From Sedimenticola sp. (lineage in GTDB: Bacteria > Pseudomonadota > Gammaproteobacteria > Chromatiales > Chromatiaceae), in the NCBI GenBank assembly GCA_027023915.1, contig JALVUB010000152.1:1-7626 (forward strand): a DNA stretch of 7,626 bases. Direction: 5' to 3'. Positions within the stretch are counted from its first letter, which is position 1; each line of letters starts with the position of its first letter. Below, one piece after another: positions 1 through 5,906 of this stretch. Made by a program: the position numbers and the translations under genes. Below the pieces are notes generated by a model. The model made no database searches and was not told where the DNA came from. It saw nothing but the letters and a program-made list of their open reading frames with translations.

Positions 1-106
1 GGAGGCGACTGAGCGACCTCAAGCGGCCTGGTCAGCCAAGCTGAAATCGTTGAAAACCGGACATCTCAAACCGGTGAAAAGGGGACATTTGGAGTCGTTG
101 TTGACA
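1..106. mobile_element. Probable terminal segment of an insertion sequence (IS21-like?), truncated by the window edge
   Basis: The stretch carries two copies of a tgaaaa-NN-ggacat-Y-t repeat (51-66 and 75-90, 13 of 16 bases identical, 24-base period) and ends in TTGACA at 101-106. Read outward-in on the minus strand the end begins TGTCAACAACG. Repeated short motifs near the tips and a terminal 5'-TG...CA-3' with an outward-facing TTGACA are features I associate with IS21-family ends, but I cannot confirm the family without a search. Integrase homology begins just to the right, at about position 107, with its N-terminal half missing, which fits an IS having inserted there. The transposase would lie left of the window. 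Which frame (if any) is its C-terminus cannot be decided: one frame stops at 10-12, another stays open through to 141. Confidence 0.42.
51..90. repeat. Pair of imperfect 16-bp direct repeats in the IS-like end
   Basis: Copy 1 (51-66) reads tgaaaaccggacatct and copy 2 (75-90) reads tgaaaaggggacattt. They differ at three positions and start 24 bases apart. Such spaced repeats next to a terminus are typical transposase-binding sites in some IS families. That role is inferred; only the repeat itself is seen. Confidence 0.6.
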
Positions 107-813
107 TGTTGTCGCAAACGAACGGCGTGCCCGGTTTGATTATCTCGCTGCTGTACGGCACCGGGATGCGGCTGATGGAGGGCCTGCGACTGCGGGTGCA
201 GGATCTCGATTTCGATTATCGGCAGATCACGGTGCGGCGGGGCAAGGGTGGAAAGGATCGGGTGGTTCCCTTTCCGGCACCTTTGATGGACCGGCTACGG
301 ACTCATCTTGAGAAGGTCAGGGCGCTTCATCAACAGGATCTGGAGGCCGGTCACGGCGAGGTGTTGCTGCCCAATGCGCTGGCGAAAAAATACCCGAATG
401 CCAGTCGGGAGTGGCGCTGGCAGTGGGTGTTTCCCAGCGCACGCCTTTCGGTGGACCCACGCAGCGACAAGATACGCCGGCACCATCTGCACGAGTCGTC
501 GGTGCAACGGGCGGTAAAGCGGGCCGCCGCGCGGGCAGGCATACACAAGCGGGTGGGGTGTCACACCTTGAGGCATTCCTTCGCCACCCACCTTCTGGAA
601 CAAGGCAGCGATATCCGCACGGTTCAGGAGTTGCTTGGACACGCGGATGTCTCCACCACCATGATCTACACCCACGTGTTGAACAAGGGCGGACAGGGAG
701 TGACCAGCCCGTTGGAGCGGTTGGGAGGCATCGAAAATTTCGGCCCGCTGGCCGGACACTACGGTACTGTCAAAGAAAAAAACGCACATTACAGCGCTGT
801 TGCGGCAAAATAG
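106..813 (+). CDS. intI: Integron integrase (IntI) remnant, N-terminally truncated tyrosine recombinase
   Basis: IntI recombinases insert and excise gene cassettes at attI and attC sites. This 235-residue frame keeps the catalytic domain: Arg22 in GTGMRLME, the Lys region in GKGGKDR (47-52), His153 and Arg156 in HTLRHSFATHLLE, His179 in LLGHAD, and nucleophile Tyr188 in MIYTH. The segment around residues 86-110 (LPNALAKKYPNAS, then WRWQWVFPS) is the extra helix that separates integron integrases from XerC/D. Full-length IntI proteins are about 320-340 residues, so roughly 90-100 N-terminal residues, including the SAM-like core-binding domain, are missing. The frame is closed upstream by TGA at 10-12. 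The ATG at 106 straddles the proposed IS boundary, and GGAG at 91-94 is a weak, rather distant ribosome site. About 30 residues follow the usual SPL(D/E)RL end. Recombinase identity is secure; activity is doubtful. No attC site was found nearby. Confidence 0.9.
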   Translation: MLSQTNGVPGLIISLLYGTGMRLMEGLRLRVQDLDFDYRQITVRRGKGGKDRVVPFPAPLMDRLRTHLEKVRALHQQDLEAGHGEVLLPNALAKKYPNASREWRWQWVFPSARLSVDPRSDKIRRHHLHESSVQRAVKRAAARAGIHKRVGCHTLRHSFATHLLEQGSDIRTVQELLGHADVSTTMIYTHVLNKGGQGVTSPLERLGGIENFGPLAGHYGTVKEKNAHYSAVAAK

Positions 814-834
814 CCGGTAAACAGAGCAGCGCTG
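791..834. repeat. Two copies of the palindrome CAGCGCTG flanking the end of intI
   Basis: CAGCGCTG occurs at 792-799 (within the 10-base perfect palindrome ACAGCGCTGT, 791-800) and again at 827-834, 35 bases apart. The first copy lies in the tail of the integrase frame and the second in the gap before lipA. It could be an operator pair or chance in GC-rich DNA. No function can be assigned. Confidence 0.4.
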
Positions 835-953
835 ACTGAAAACCTGGGACTTTGCCGAACCTGGCGGTTATCACGACCCACCGGCTTCAGCTTTCCGGGC
901 AACGAGGAGCGCCGACAAACCGGCAACGAGTTTCCAGCCGTTATCCCGACCCG

Positions 954-1922
954 ATGACCAACGACTATCTCCCCCCTTCCCGCAAATCCGGTAGCCGCCA
1001 CCAGCGGGGACACGACAAGGTGAGCCGTATCCCGCTAAAGGTGGAAACCACCGCCGAGCTGCCGCGCAAGCCAGCCTGGATTCGGGCCCGCGCGCCGCAG
1101 GGTGCAGGGGTGCGGCGCATCCGCCGCATTCTGCGCGAGCACCGGCTGGCCTCGGTGTGCGAGGAGGCGCAGTGCCCCAACCTGGGAGAGTGCTTCACCC
1201 ACGGCACCGCCACCTTTCTCATCATGGGCGACATCTGCACCCGCCGCTGCCCCTTCTGCGACGTGGCCCACGGCCGTCCCGATCCCCGGGACCCGGAGGA
1301 GCCGGAGCTGCTGGCCCGCGCCATAGCCGAGATGAAGTTGAAGTATGTGGTGATTACATCGGTGGACCGCGACGACCTGCGCGATGGGGGCGCCGCCCAC
1401 TACCGCCGCTGCATCGCCGCCATCCGCCGTCACCTGCCGGACACCACGGTGGAGATTCTGGTGCCCGACTTTCGTGGCCGCGAGGCGCGGGCGCTGGAGG
1501 CGCTGGCCGCGGAGCCGCCGGATGTCTTCAACCACAACCTGGAGACGGTGCCCCGCCTCTACCGCCAGTGCCGCCCCGGCGCCGACTACCAGGGTTCGCT
1601 GCGCCTGCTGAAGGCTTTTGGTGAACGCCATCCCGAGGTGCCCACCAAGTCGGGCCTGATGCTGGGGCTGGGAGAGGAGCTGGAAGAGGTAAAGCAGGTG
1701 ATGGCCGACCTGCGCGAGCACGGCGTCACCATGCTCACCCTGGGCCAGTACCTGCAACCAAGCCGTGACCACCTGCCGGTGAAACGGTTCGTCACGCCCC
1801 GGGAGTTCGAGGAGCTGCGGCGGCTGGGCGAGTCCATGGGGTTCGCCAACGTGGCCAGCGGCCCCATGGTGCGCTCCTCCTACCACGCCGAGTTGCAGGC
1901 CAATCCGTTACTCGAAGGGTAA
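954..1922 (+). CDS. lipA: Lipoyl synthase LipA (radical SAM)
   Basis: LipA inserts two sulfur atoms into the octanoyl chain on lipoyl domains of 2-oxoacid dehydrogenases and the glycine cleavage H protein, in the cytoplasm. From this ATG the protein is 322 residues (E. coli LipA, 321). Both iron-sulfur sites are intact: the auxiliary cluster CX4CX5C (Cys69, Cys74, Cys80) and the radical SAM CX3CX2C (Cys95, Cys99, Cys102 in CTRRCPFC). The C-terminal RSSYHAE (307-313) supplies the conserved serine ligand. The frame is open back to 852, but the extra 34 residues resemble no LipA N-terminus. ATG 954 aligns in length and in a shared DK-x2-IP segment with E. coli, though it lacks a clear ribosome site. 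GTG at 1020 has GGGGA nine bases upstream and would give 300 residues. lipB, usually just upstream, is absent; an integron remnant sits there instead. Confidence 0.97.
   Translation: MTNDYLPPSRKSGSRHQRGHDKVSRIPLKVETTAELPRKPAWIRARAPQGAGVRRIRRILREHRLASVCEEAQCPNLGECFTHGTATFLIMGDICTRRCPFCDVAHGRPDPRDPEEPELLARAIAEMKLKYVVITSVDRDDLRDGGAAHYRRCIAAIRRHLPDTTVEILVPDFRGREARALEALAAEPPDVFNHNLETVPRLYRQCRPGADYQGSLRLLKAFGERHPEVPTKSGLMLGLGEELEEVKQVMADLREHGVTMLTLGQYLQPSRDHLPVKRFVTPREFEELRRLGESMGFANVASGPMVRSSYHAELQANPLLEG
1006..1022 (+). promoter_or_regulatory. Ribosome site GGGGA before an alternative lipA GTG start
   Basis: GGGGA at 1006-1010 stands nine bases before an in-frame GTG at 1020-1022. The ATG at 954 has no comparable motif, so translation may begin here, giving a protein that starts MSRIPLK and still holds every catalytic residue. 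It is the main uncertainty in the lipA annotation. Confidence 0.35.
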
Positions 1923-1972
1923 AGCACCTCATCGGCATCCCGAAAACCCCGCCCCACCCACCGCTTCACGGG

Positions 1973-1978
1973 TACAAT
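1973..1978 (+). promoter_or_regulatory. Possible -10 element (TACAAT) for galE
   Basis: TACAAT matches five of six bases of the sigma-70 -10 consensus and lies 33 bases before the galE ATG, in the 89-base gap after lipA. No good -35 hexamer stands 16-18 bases upstream (the region is C-rich), so this is either a weak or activator-dependent promoter, or chance. galE could also be read through from lipA, because no terminator is visible between them. Confidence 0.3.
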
Positions 1979-2011
1979 CCGGTCATACGACTGCAACATC
2001 CTGGCGAGATC

Positions 2012-3028
2012 ATGAAACGCATCCTGGTCACCGGCGGCGCCGGTTACATCGGCTCTCACACCTGCGTGGAGCTGCTCGAGGCAGGCTACGAGGTGGTGGT
2101 GGCGGACAACCTGAGCAACAGCAGCTTCACCGCCCTGGAACGGGTGCAGGAGCTTACCGGCAAGGCGCTCACCTTCATTCACGCCGACCTGCGCGACAAG
2201 GCGGCCATGGAGGAGATCTTCCGAGAGTACCCGGTGGAGGCGGTGATCCACTTCGCCGGCCTGAAGGCGGTGGGCGAGTCGGTGGAGAAGCCGCTGGAGT
2301 ACTACGAGAACAACGTCGGCGGCACCCTCAACCTGCTCATGGCGATGCGCGACACGGGGGTTAAGACCGTCGTCTTCAGCTCATCGGCCACCGTCTATGG
2401 CGACCCCGCCTCGCTGCCCATAAAAGAGGATTTTCCCCTCTCGGCCACCAATCCCTACGGCCGCTCCAAGCTCATCATCGAGGAGATGTTGCGCGACCTC
2501 TACCGCGCCGACCCGGCCTGGAACATCGCCATCCTGCGCTATTTCAACCCGGTGGGCGCCCACCCCAGCGGGCGCATTGGCGAGTCGCCCAACGACATTC
2601 CCAACAACCTCATGCCCTACATCAGCCAGGTGGCGGTGGGCCGGCTGGAGAAGCTGTCGGTGTTCGGCAACGACTACCCCACCCCCGACGGCACCGGCGT
2701 GCGCGACTACATCCACGTGGTGGACCTGGCGCAGGGCCACCTCAAGGCGCTGGAGAAGCTGGCGGAACAGCCGGGCCTGGTGACCTACAACCTGGGCACC
2801 GGCCAGGGCTACTCGGTGCTACAGATGGTGGAGGCCTTCCGCCAGGCCAGCGGCCGCGAGATCCCCTACGAGATCATCGCCCGACGCCCCGGCGACATCG
2901 CCGCCTGCTGGGCCGATCCCTCCCTGGCCGAGCGCGAACTGGGCTGGAAGGCGGAACGCGGCCTCGAGCAGATGTGCGAGGACACTTGGCGCTGGCAGCG
3001 GAACAACCCCGCCGGTTACACGGAGTAA
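2012..3028 (+). CDS. galE: UDP-glucose 4-epimerase GalE
   Basis: GalE interconverts UDP-glucose and UDP-galactose with bound NAD+, feeding galactose use and sugar donors for LPS, capsule or exopolysaccharide. The protein is 338 residues, the same as E. coli GalE, and aligns without visible gaps. It shows the extended SDR Rossmann motif GGAGYIGSH (8-16), Ser124 in SSSATVYG, and the catalytic pair Tyr149 and Lys153 in NPYGRSK. The substrate-binding C-terminal part ends with RRPGDIAACWADP (291-303). There the residue equivalent to E. coli Tyr299 is Cys299, the small-residue state seen in human GALE and linked to acceptance of UDP-GlcNAc/GalNAc. The start ATG has a modest ribosome site, GGCGAG (2003-2008), with short spacing. 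The gene follows lipA in the same direction and converges on amt. No other sugar genes are in view, so the pathway it serves here is open. Confidence 0.96.
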   Translation: MKRILVTGGAGYIGSHTCVELLEAGYEVVVADNLSNSSFTALERVQELTGKALTFIHADLRDKAAMEEIFREYPVEAVIHFAGLKAVGESVEKPLEYYENNVGGTLNLLMAMRDTGVKTVVFSSSATVYGDPASLPIKEDFPLSATNPYGRSKLIIEEMLRDLYRADPAWNIAILRYFNPVGAHPSGRIGESPNDIPNNLMPYISQVAVGRLEKLSVFGNDYPTPDGTGVRDYIHVVDLAQGHLKALEKLAEQPGLVTYNLGTGQGYSVLQMVEAFRQASGREIPYEIIARRPGDIAACWADPSLAERELGWKAERGLEQMCEDTWRWQRNNPAGYTE

Positions 3029-3034
3029 CGCGAT

Positions 3035-3054
3035 CAAGGCCGTCCCTGGCCTTG
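3035..3054. terminator. Perfect 7-bp hairpin between convergent galE and amt
   Basis: CAAGGCC (3035-3041), a six-base loop, then GGCCTTG (3048-3054) form a perfect stem. It sits 7 bases after the galE stop and 10 bases past the amt stop, where a shared bidirectional terminator is expected. Neither strand has a following T-run, so it is at best a weak intrinsic terminator or an RNA 3'-end stabiliser. Confidence 0.5.
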
Positions 3055-3064
3055 TGGAGAACCA

Positions 3065-4366
3065 TCAGAGCAGATCGTAACCCCGCTCCTCGTGGAGGCT
3101 GATGTCGAGACCCTGCTGCTCCTGCTCCTCATCCACCCGCAGGCCGCCGGTCAGTGCCGACACCACTTTCAGGATGACCCAGGTCATCACCGCGGTGAAG
3201 ATCACGGCGCTGACCACGCCGATGAACTGCACCTTGATCTGGCCGCCCATGCTGTGGATGCCGTCGGCAAAACCGTAGCCGCTGAAAACGCCCAGGCTGG
3301 TGGCGGAGAAGACACCCGCCAACAAGGTGCCCAGCATGCCGCCCACGCCGTGCACCGGGAAGACATCGAGGGAGTCGTCGATCTTCAGCACCTGCTTGAG
3401 ATACATGGTTGCGGTAAAGCAGATGCCACCAGCCAGCAGGCCAATGACGAGGGCGCCGCCGGGACCGACGAAGCCGGAGGCCGGGGTGATGGTGCCCAGG
3501 CCGGCCACCATGCCGGTGACCACGCCCAACGCGCTGGGCTTGCCGAAGCGCACCCACTCGATGGTCATCCAGGTCATGGCACCCGCCGCCGCGGCGATGT
3601 GGGTGGCCAGCATGGCCATGGCGGCGTTGCCGTCGGCCGCCAGGGCGCTGCCGCCGTTGAAGCCAAACCAACCCACCCAGAGCATGCCCGCGCCGGTGGC
3701 GGTCATGGTCATGTTGTGGGGCATCATGGGGCTGGCGGGAAAGCCGCGCCGCGGCCCCATCACCAGCGCCGCCACCAGGGAGGCGACCCCGGCGGTGATA
3801 TGCACCACCACGCCGCCGGCAAAATCGTACAGCCCCATCTTCTGCAGCCAACCGCCGCCCCAGACCCAGTGCGTCACCGGCACATAGACCAGCATCAGCC
3901 AGATGGCGCTGAACAGCAGCATGGCGGAGAACTTCATGCGCTCGGCGTAACCGCCCACCACCAGGGCGGGAGTGATGATGGCGAAGGTCATCTGGAACAG
4001 CATGAAGAGCGATTCTGGAATGGAACCACTGAGAGTATCGCGCCCCACGCCGGCCATGAGCACCTTGCCCAGGTCGCCAATGAAGCTGTTGCCTTCGCCG
4101 AAAGCCAGACTGTAGCCGGCCACCAACCAGAGAATGGAGACCACCCCGGCAATGGCAAAACACTGCATGATGACCGAGAGCACGTTCTTGGCGCGCACCA
4201 GGCCGCCATAGAAGAGCGCCAGGCCCGGCAGGGTCATGAAGAGCACCAGCGCGGTGGCGGTGAGAATCCAGGCGGTGCTGCCCGTCTCCAGCGCCGCCTC
4301 GCCGGCAAGAGCAGGGCCACAGAGCACAGCCAGCCCCACCATCAGCAAGGAAGATGGTTTTTTCAT
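3065..4366 (-). CDS. amt: Ammonium transporter Amt/AmtB
   Basis: Amt forms a trimeric inner-membrane channel that moves ammonium into the cell and is normally gated by a PII protein. The 433-residue product starts with a signal peptide (MKKPSSLL, hydrophobic core, likely cleavage after ALA at about residue 21) followed by about eleven membrane segments. Pore residues are conserved: Phe128 and Phe236 (gate), Trp169 and Ser240 (periplasmic site), Asp181, and the twin histidines His189 (VVVHITAG) and His339 (PVHGVGG). The cytoplasmic tail GLRVDEEQEQQGLD (408-421) matches the AmtB segment that meets GlnK. The frame extends 21 codons further upstream, but the signal peptide and CCGGGG seven bases before this ATG favour this start. 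No glnK is adjacent. A strong terminator separates it from trkA upstream, so it is probably its own transcription unit. Confidence 0.96.
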   Translation of the reverse strand: MKKPSSLLMVGLAVLCGPALAGEAALETGSTAWILTATALVLFMTLPGLALFYGGLVRAKNVLSVIMQCFAIAGVVSILWLVAGYSLAFGEGNSFIGDLGKVLMAGVGRDTLSGSIPESLFMLFQMTFAIITPALVVGGYAERMKFSAMLLFSAIWLMLVYVPVTHWVWGGGWLQKMGLYDFAGGVVVHITAGVASLVAALVMGPRRGFPASPMMPHNMTMTATGAGMLWVGWFGFNGGSALAADGNAAMAMLATHIAAAAGAMTWMTIEWVRFGKPSALGVVTGMVAGLGTITPASGFVGPGGALVIGLLAGGICFTATMYLKQVLKIDDSLDVFPVHGVGGMLGTLLAGVFSATSLGVFSGYGFADGIHSMGGQIKVQFIGVVSAVIFTAVMTWVILKVVSALTGGLRVDEEQEQQGLDISLHEERGYDLL

Positions 4367-4398
4367 TTGATTACCCCGGAAAATGGAAAAGCGGGCAA

Positions 4399-4404
4399 AT
4401 GATA
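4399..4404 (-). promoter_or_regulatory. Possible -10 element (TATCAT) for amt
   Basis: On the minus strand TATCAT (five of six to TATAAT) lies 32 bases before the amt ATG and just past the T-run of the trkA terminator. The region 17 bases upstream falls in the terminator stem and offers no -35 match, so any promoter would be weak or activator-dependent. A nearby GG...GC pair resembles a sigma-54 site but has nine rather than ten intervening bases. Confidence 0.25.
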
Positions 4405-4407
4405 CCC

Positions 4408-4439
4408 AAAAAAAAGCCGGCATGCGCACGCATGCCGGC
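4408..4439 (-). terminator. Strong intrinsic terminator after trkA
   Basis: On the minus strand an 11-base self-complementary arm (GCCGGCATGCG, two bases, then CGCATGCCGGC; + strand 4416-4439) is followed directly by eight T's (4408-4415). In practice the tip would open to a loop of four to six bases. It lies 93 bases past the trkA stop and 41 bases before amt, so it ends the ntrYX-trkA transcript ahead of amt. Confidence 0.93.
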
Positions 4440-4532
4440 CATCACCGTTACCAAAGGGAGTGTTGATGGTCAGAAAACCAGCGAGGCTCTGTCGATCTCG
4501 CAAGGGGTGAGACCGCCCACCGGGAGAAAAGT

Positions 4533-5906
4533 TCACAAAAAAGTGACGCCCACCTGAAAAAGTTTTTCCACCTCGCCAATGCGGCGCTTGTCCACCAAAA
4601 AGATAATCACGTGATCCTCGGCCTGAATGACAATATCGTGGTGGGCGATAATCACCTCGTCACCACGCACGATGGCGGCAATGCTGGCGCCCGGCGGCAG
4701 CTTCACCTCGTCCACCCGGCGCCCCACCACCCGGGAGGCCTCCCGGTCGCCGTGGGCCACCGCTTCGATGGCCTCCGCTGCGCCCCGCCGCAAGGAGTGA
4801 ACCATCACCACGTCGCCGCGCCGCACATGGGTGAGCAGGGTGCCGATGGTGGCCTGCTGGGGAGAAATGGCCACGTCGATGGGCCCCGCCTCCACCAGTT
4901 CCACATAGGAAGCACGATTGATAAGCGCCATCACCGTGCGGGCGCCCAGCCGCTTGGCCAGCATGGCGGAGAGAATATTGGCTTCTTCATCGTTGGTGAC
5001 GGCACAGAAGACATCGGCCTCCTCGATGCCCTCATCCAGCAACAGTTCCTCATCGGAAGCATCGGCCTGCAACACAATGGTGCGCCGTAACGCCTCCGAA
5101 ACAGCAGCGGCCCGCTCCGGGTCCCGCTCCAGGATCTTGACGCTGTAGTCCTTCTCCAGCCGCGAGGCGAGCCGCCGGCCGATATTGCCGCCGCCGGCGA
5201 AGATGATCCGCTTATAGGGTTTTTCCGCCCGCCCAAGCTCGGCCATCACCTCGGGAATGTTGCTGGCGGCGGCGATGAAGAACACCTCGTCGCCATGTTG
5301 GATGATGGTGTCTCCCCGCGGATGGATGGCCTGGCCCTCGCGGTAGATGGCCGCCACCCGCGCCTCGCCCTTGTTGAGATGCTGGTTGAGTTCGCGCAGC
5401 TGATGCCCCACCAGGGGGCCGCCTTCGTAGGCCCTCACCCCCACCAGCCGAACCAGTCCCCCGGCGAAATCGAGCACCTGAAGGGCGCCAGGATAGCGTA
5501 TCAGGCGCTCGATATATTCGGTGACCAACTGCTCAGGACTGATAAGCACGTCGATGGGTAGCCCGCCCTGATTGAACAGCGCCGGATGGCGGTGATACTC
5601 GGGGGCGCGCACGCGGGCAATCTTGCGCGGGGTATGGAAAAGGGTCCAGGCCACCTGGCAGGCGACCATGTTGGTCTCATCGTTGTTGGTCACCGCAATG
5701 AGCATGTCGGCGTCGTCGCCACCGGCCTGGCTGAGCACGTCGGGATGAGCGGCGTAGCCGCGCACCGCGCGCAGGTCGTAGCGGTCCTGAAGCGCTTGCA
5801 GCAGCTCCGCGTCCTGATCCACCACGGTAATGTCGTTGGCCTCGCTGGCGAGGTTGCCCGCCACGGAAGCCCCCACCTGGCCCGCGCCCAGAATAATGAT
5901 CTTCAT
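4533..5906 (-). CDS. trkA: Trk potassium uptake regulatory protein TrkA
   Basis: TrkA is the cytoplasmic nucleotide-binding subunit that gates the TrkH/TrkG K+ channel at the inner membrane. The 457-residue protein (E. coli, 458) has the duplicated layout: RCK_N Rossmann domain 1 with GAGQVGASVA (7-16) and the acidic strand end ITVVDQD, a TrkA-C domain at about 145-225, a second RCK_N with GGGNIGRRLA (about 239-248) and VKILERDPE, and a second TrkA-C at about 370-455. Both glycine-rich NAD(H)/ATP loops look intact. Its ATG overlaps the ntrX stop by four bases (ATGA), and AAGGA (5913-5917, minus strand) is a good ribosome site six bases before it, so it is translationally coupled to ntrX. No trkH follows: the downstream gene is amt, beyond a terminator, so the channel subunit must be encoded elsewhere. 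Confidence 0.97.
   Translation of the reverse strand: MKIIILGAGQVGASVAGNLASEANDITVVDQDAELLQALQDRYDLRAVRGYAAHPDVLSQAGGDDADMLIAVTNNDETNMVACQVAWTLFHTPRKIARVRAPEYHRHPALFNQGGLPIDVLISPEQLVTEYIERLIRYPGALQVLDFAGGLVRLVGVRAYEGGPLVGHQLRELNQHLNKGEARVAAIYREGQAIHPRGDTIIQHGDEVFFIAAASNIPEVMAELGRAEKPYKRIIFAGGGNIGRRLASRLEKDYSVKILERDPERAAAVSEALRRTIVLQADASDEELLLDEGIEEADVFCAVTNDEEANILSAMLAKRLGARTVMALINRASYVELVEAGPIDVAISPQQATIGTLLTHVRRGDVVMVHSLRRGAAEAIEAVAHGDREASRVVGRRVDEVKLPPGASIAAIVRGDEVIIAHHDIVIQAEDHVIIFLVDKRRIGEVEKLFQVGVTFL

Noticed and set aside
852..953. N-terminal extension of lipA from the ATG at 852
   Set aside because: The extra 34 residues resemble no LipA N-terminus, and starting at 954 gives the normal family length.
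814..953. attC or attI recombination site after the integrase
   Set aside because: No paired core site (GTTRRRY type) with an imperfect hairpin between could be found by eye.
1035..1886. 283-residue open frame opposite lipA
   Set aside because: Antisense shadow with no motif. lipA on the plus strand carries both cysteine clusters.
3092..4402. 436-residue open frame opposite amt
   Set aside because: It is rich in His, Gln, Gly and Ala, a typical mirror of a GC-rich membrane-protein gene. The amt frame explains the region completely.
4391..4410. Sigma-54 promoter for amt (GG...GC motif on the minus strand)
   Set aside because: The spacing between GG and GC is nine bases, not the required ten, and the flanking bases match poorly.
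4367..4429. 21-residue N-terminal extension of amt
   Set aside because: It would run through the terminator T-run and place a signal peptide inside the protein. The ATG at 4366 begins a classical signal peptide.
4533..4546. TCAC-N6-GTGA inverted repeat at the trkA stop codon
   Set aside because: It is the reverse arrangement of a CRP site, overlaps a coding end and is short enough to be chance.
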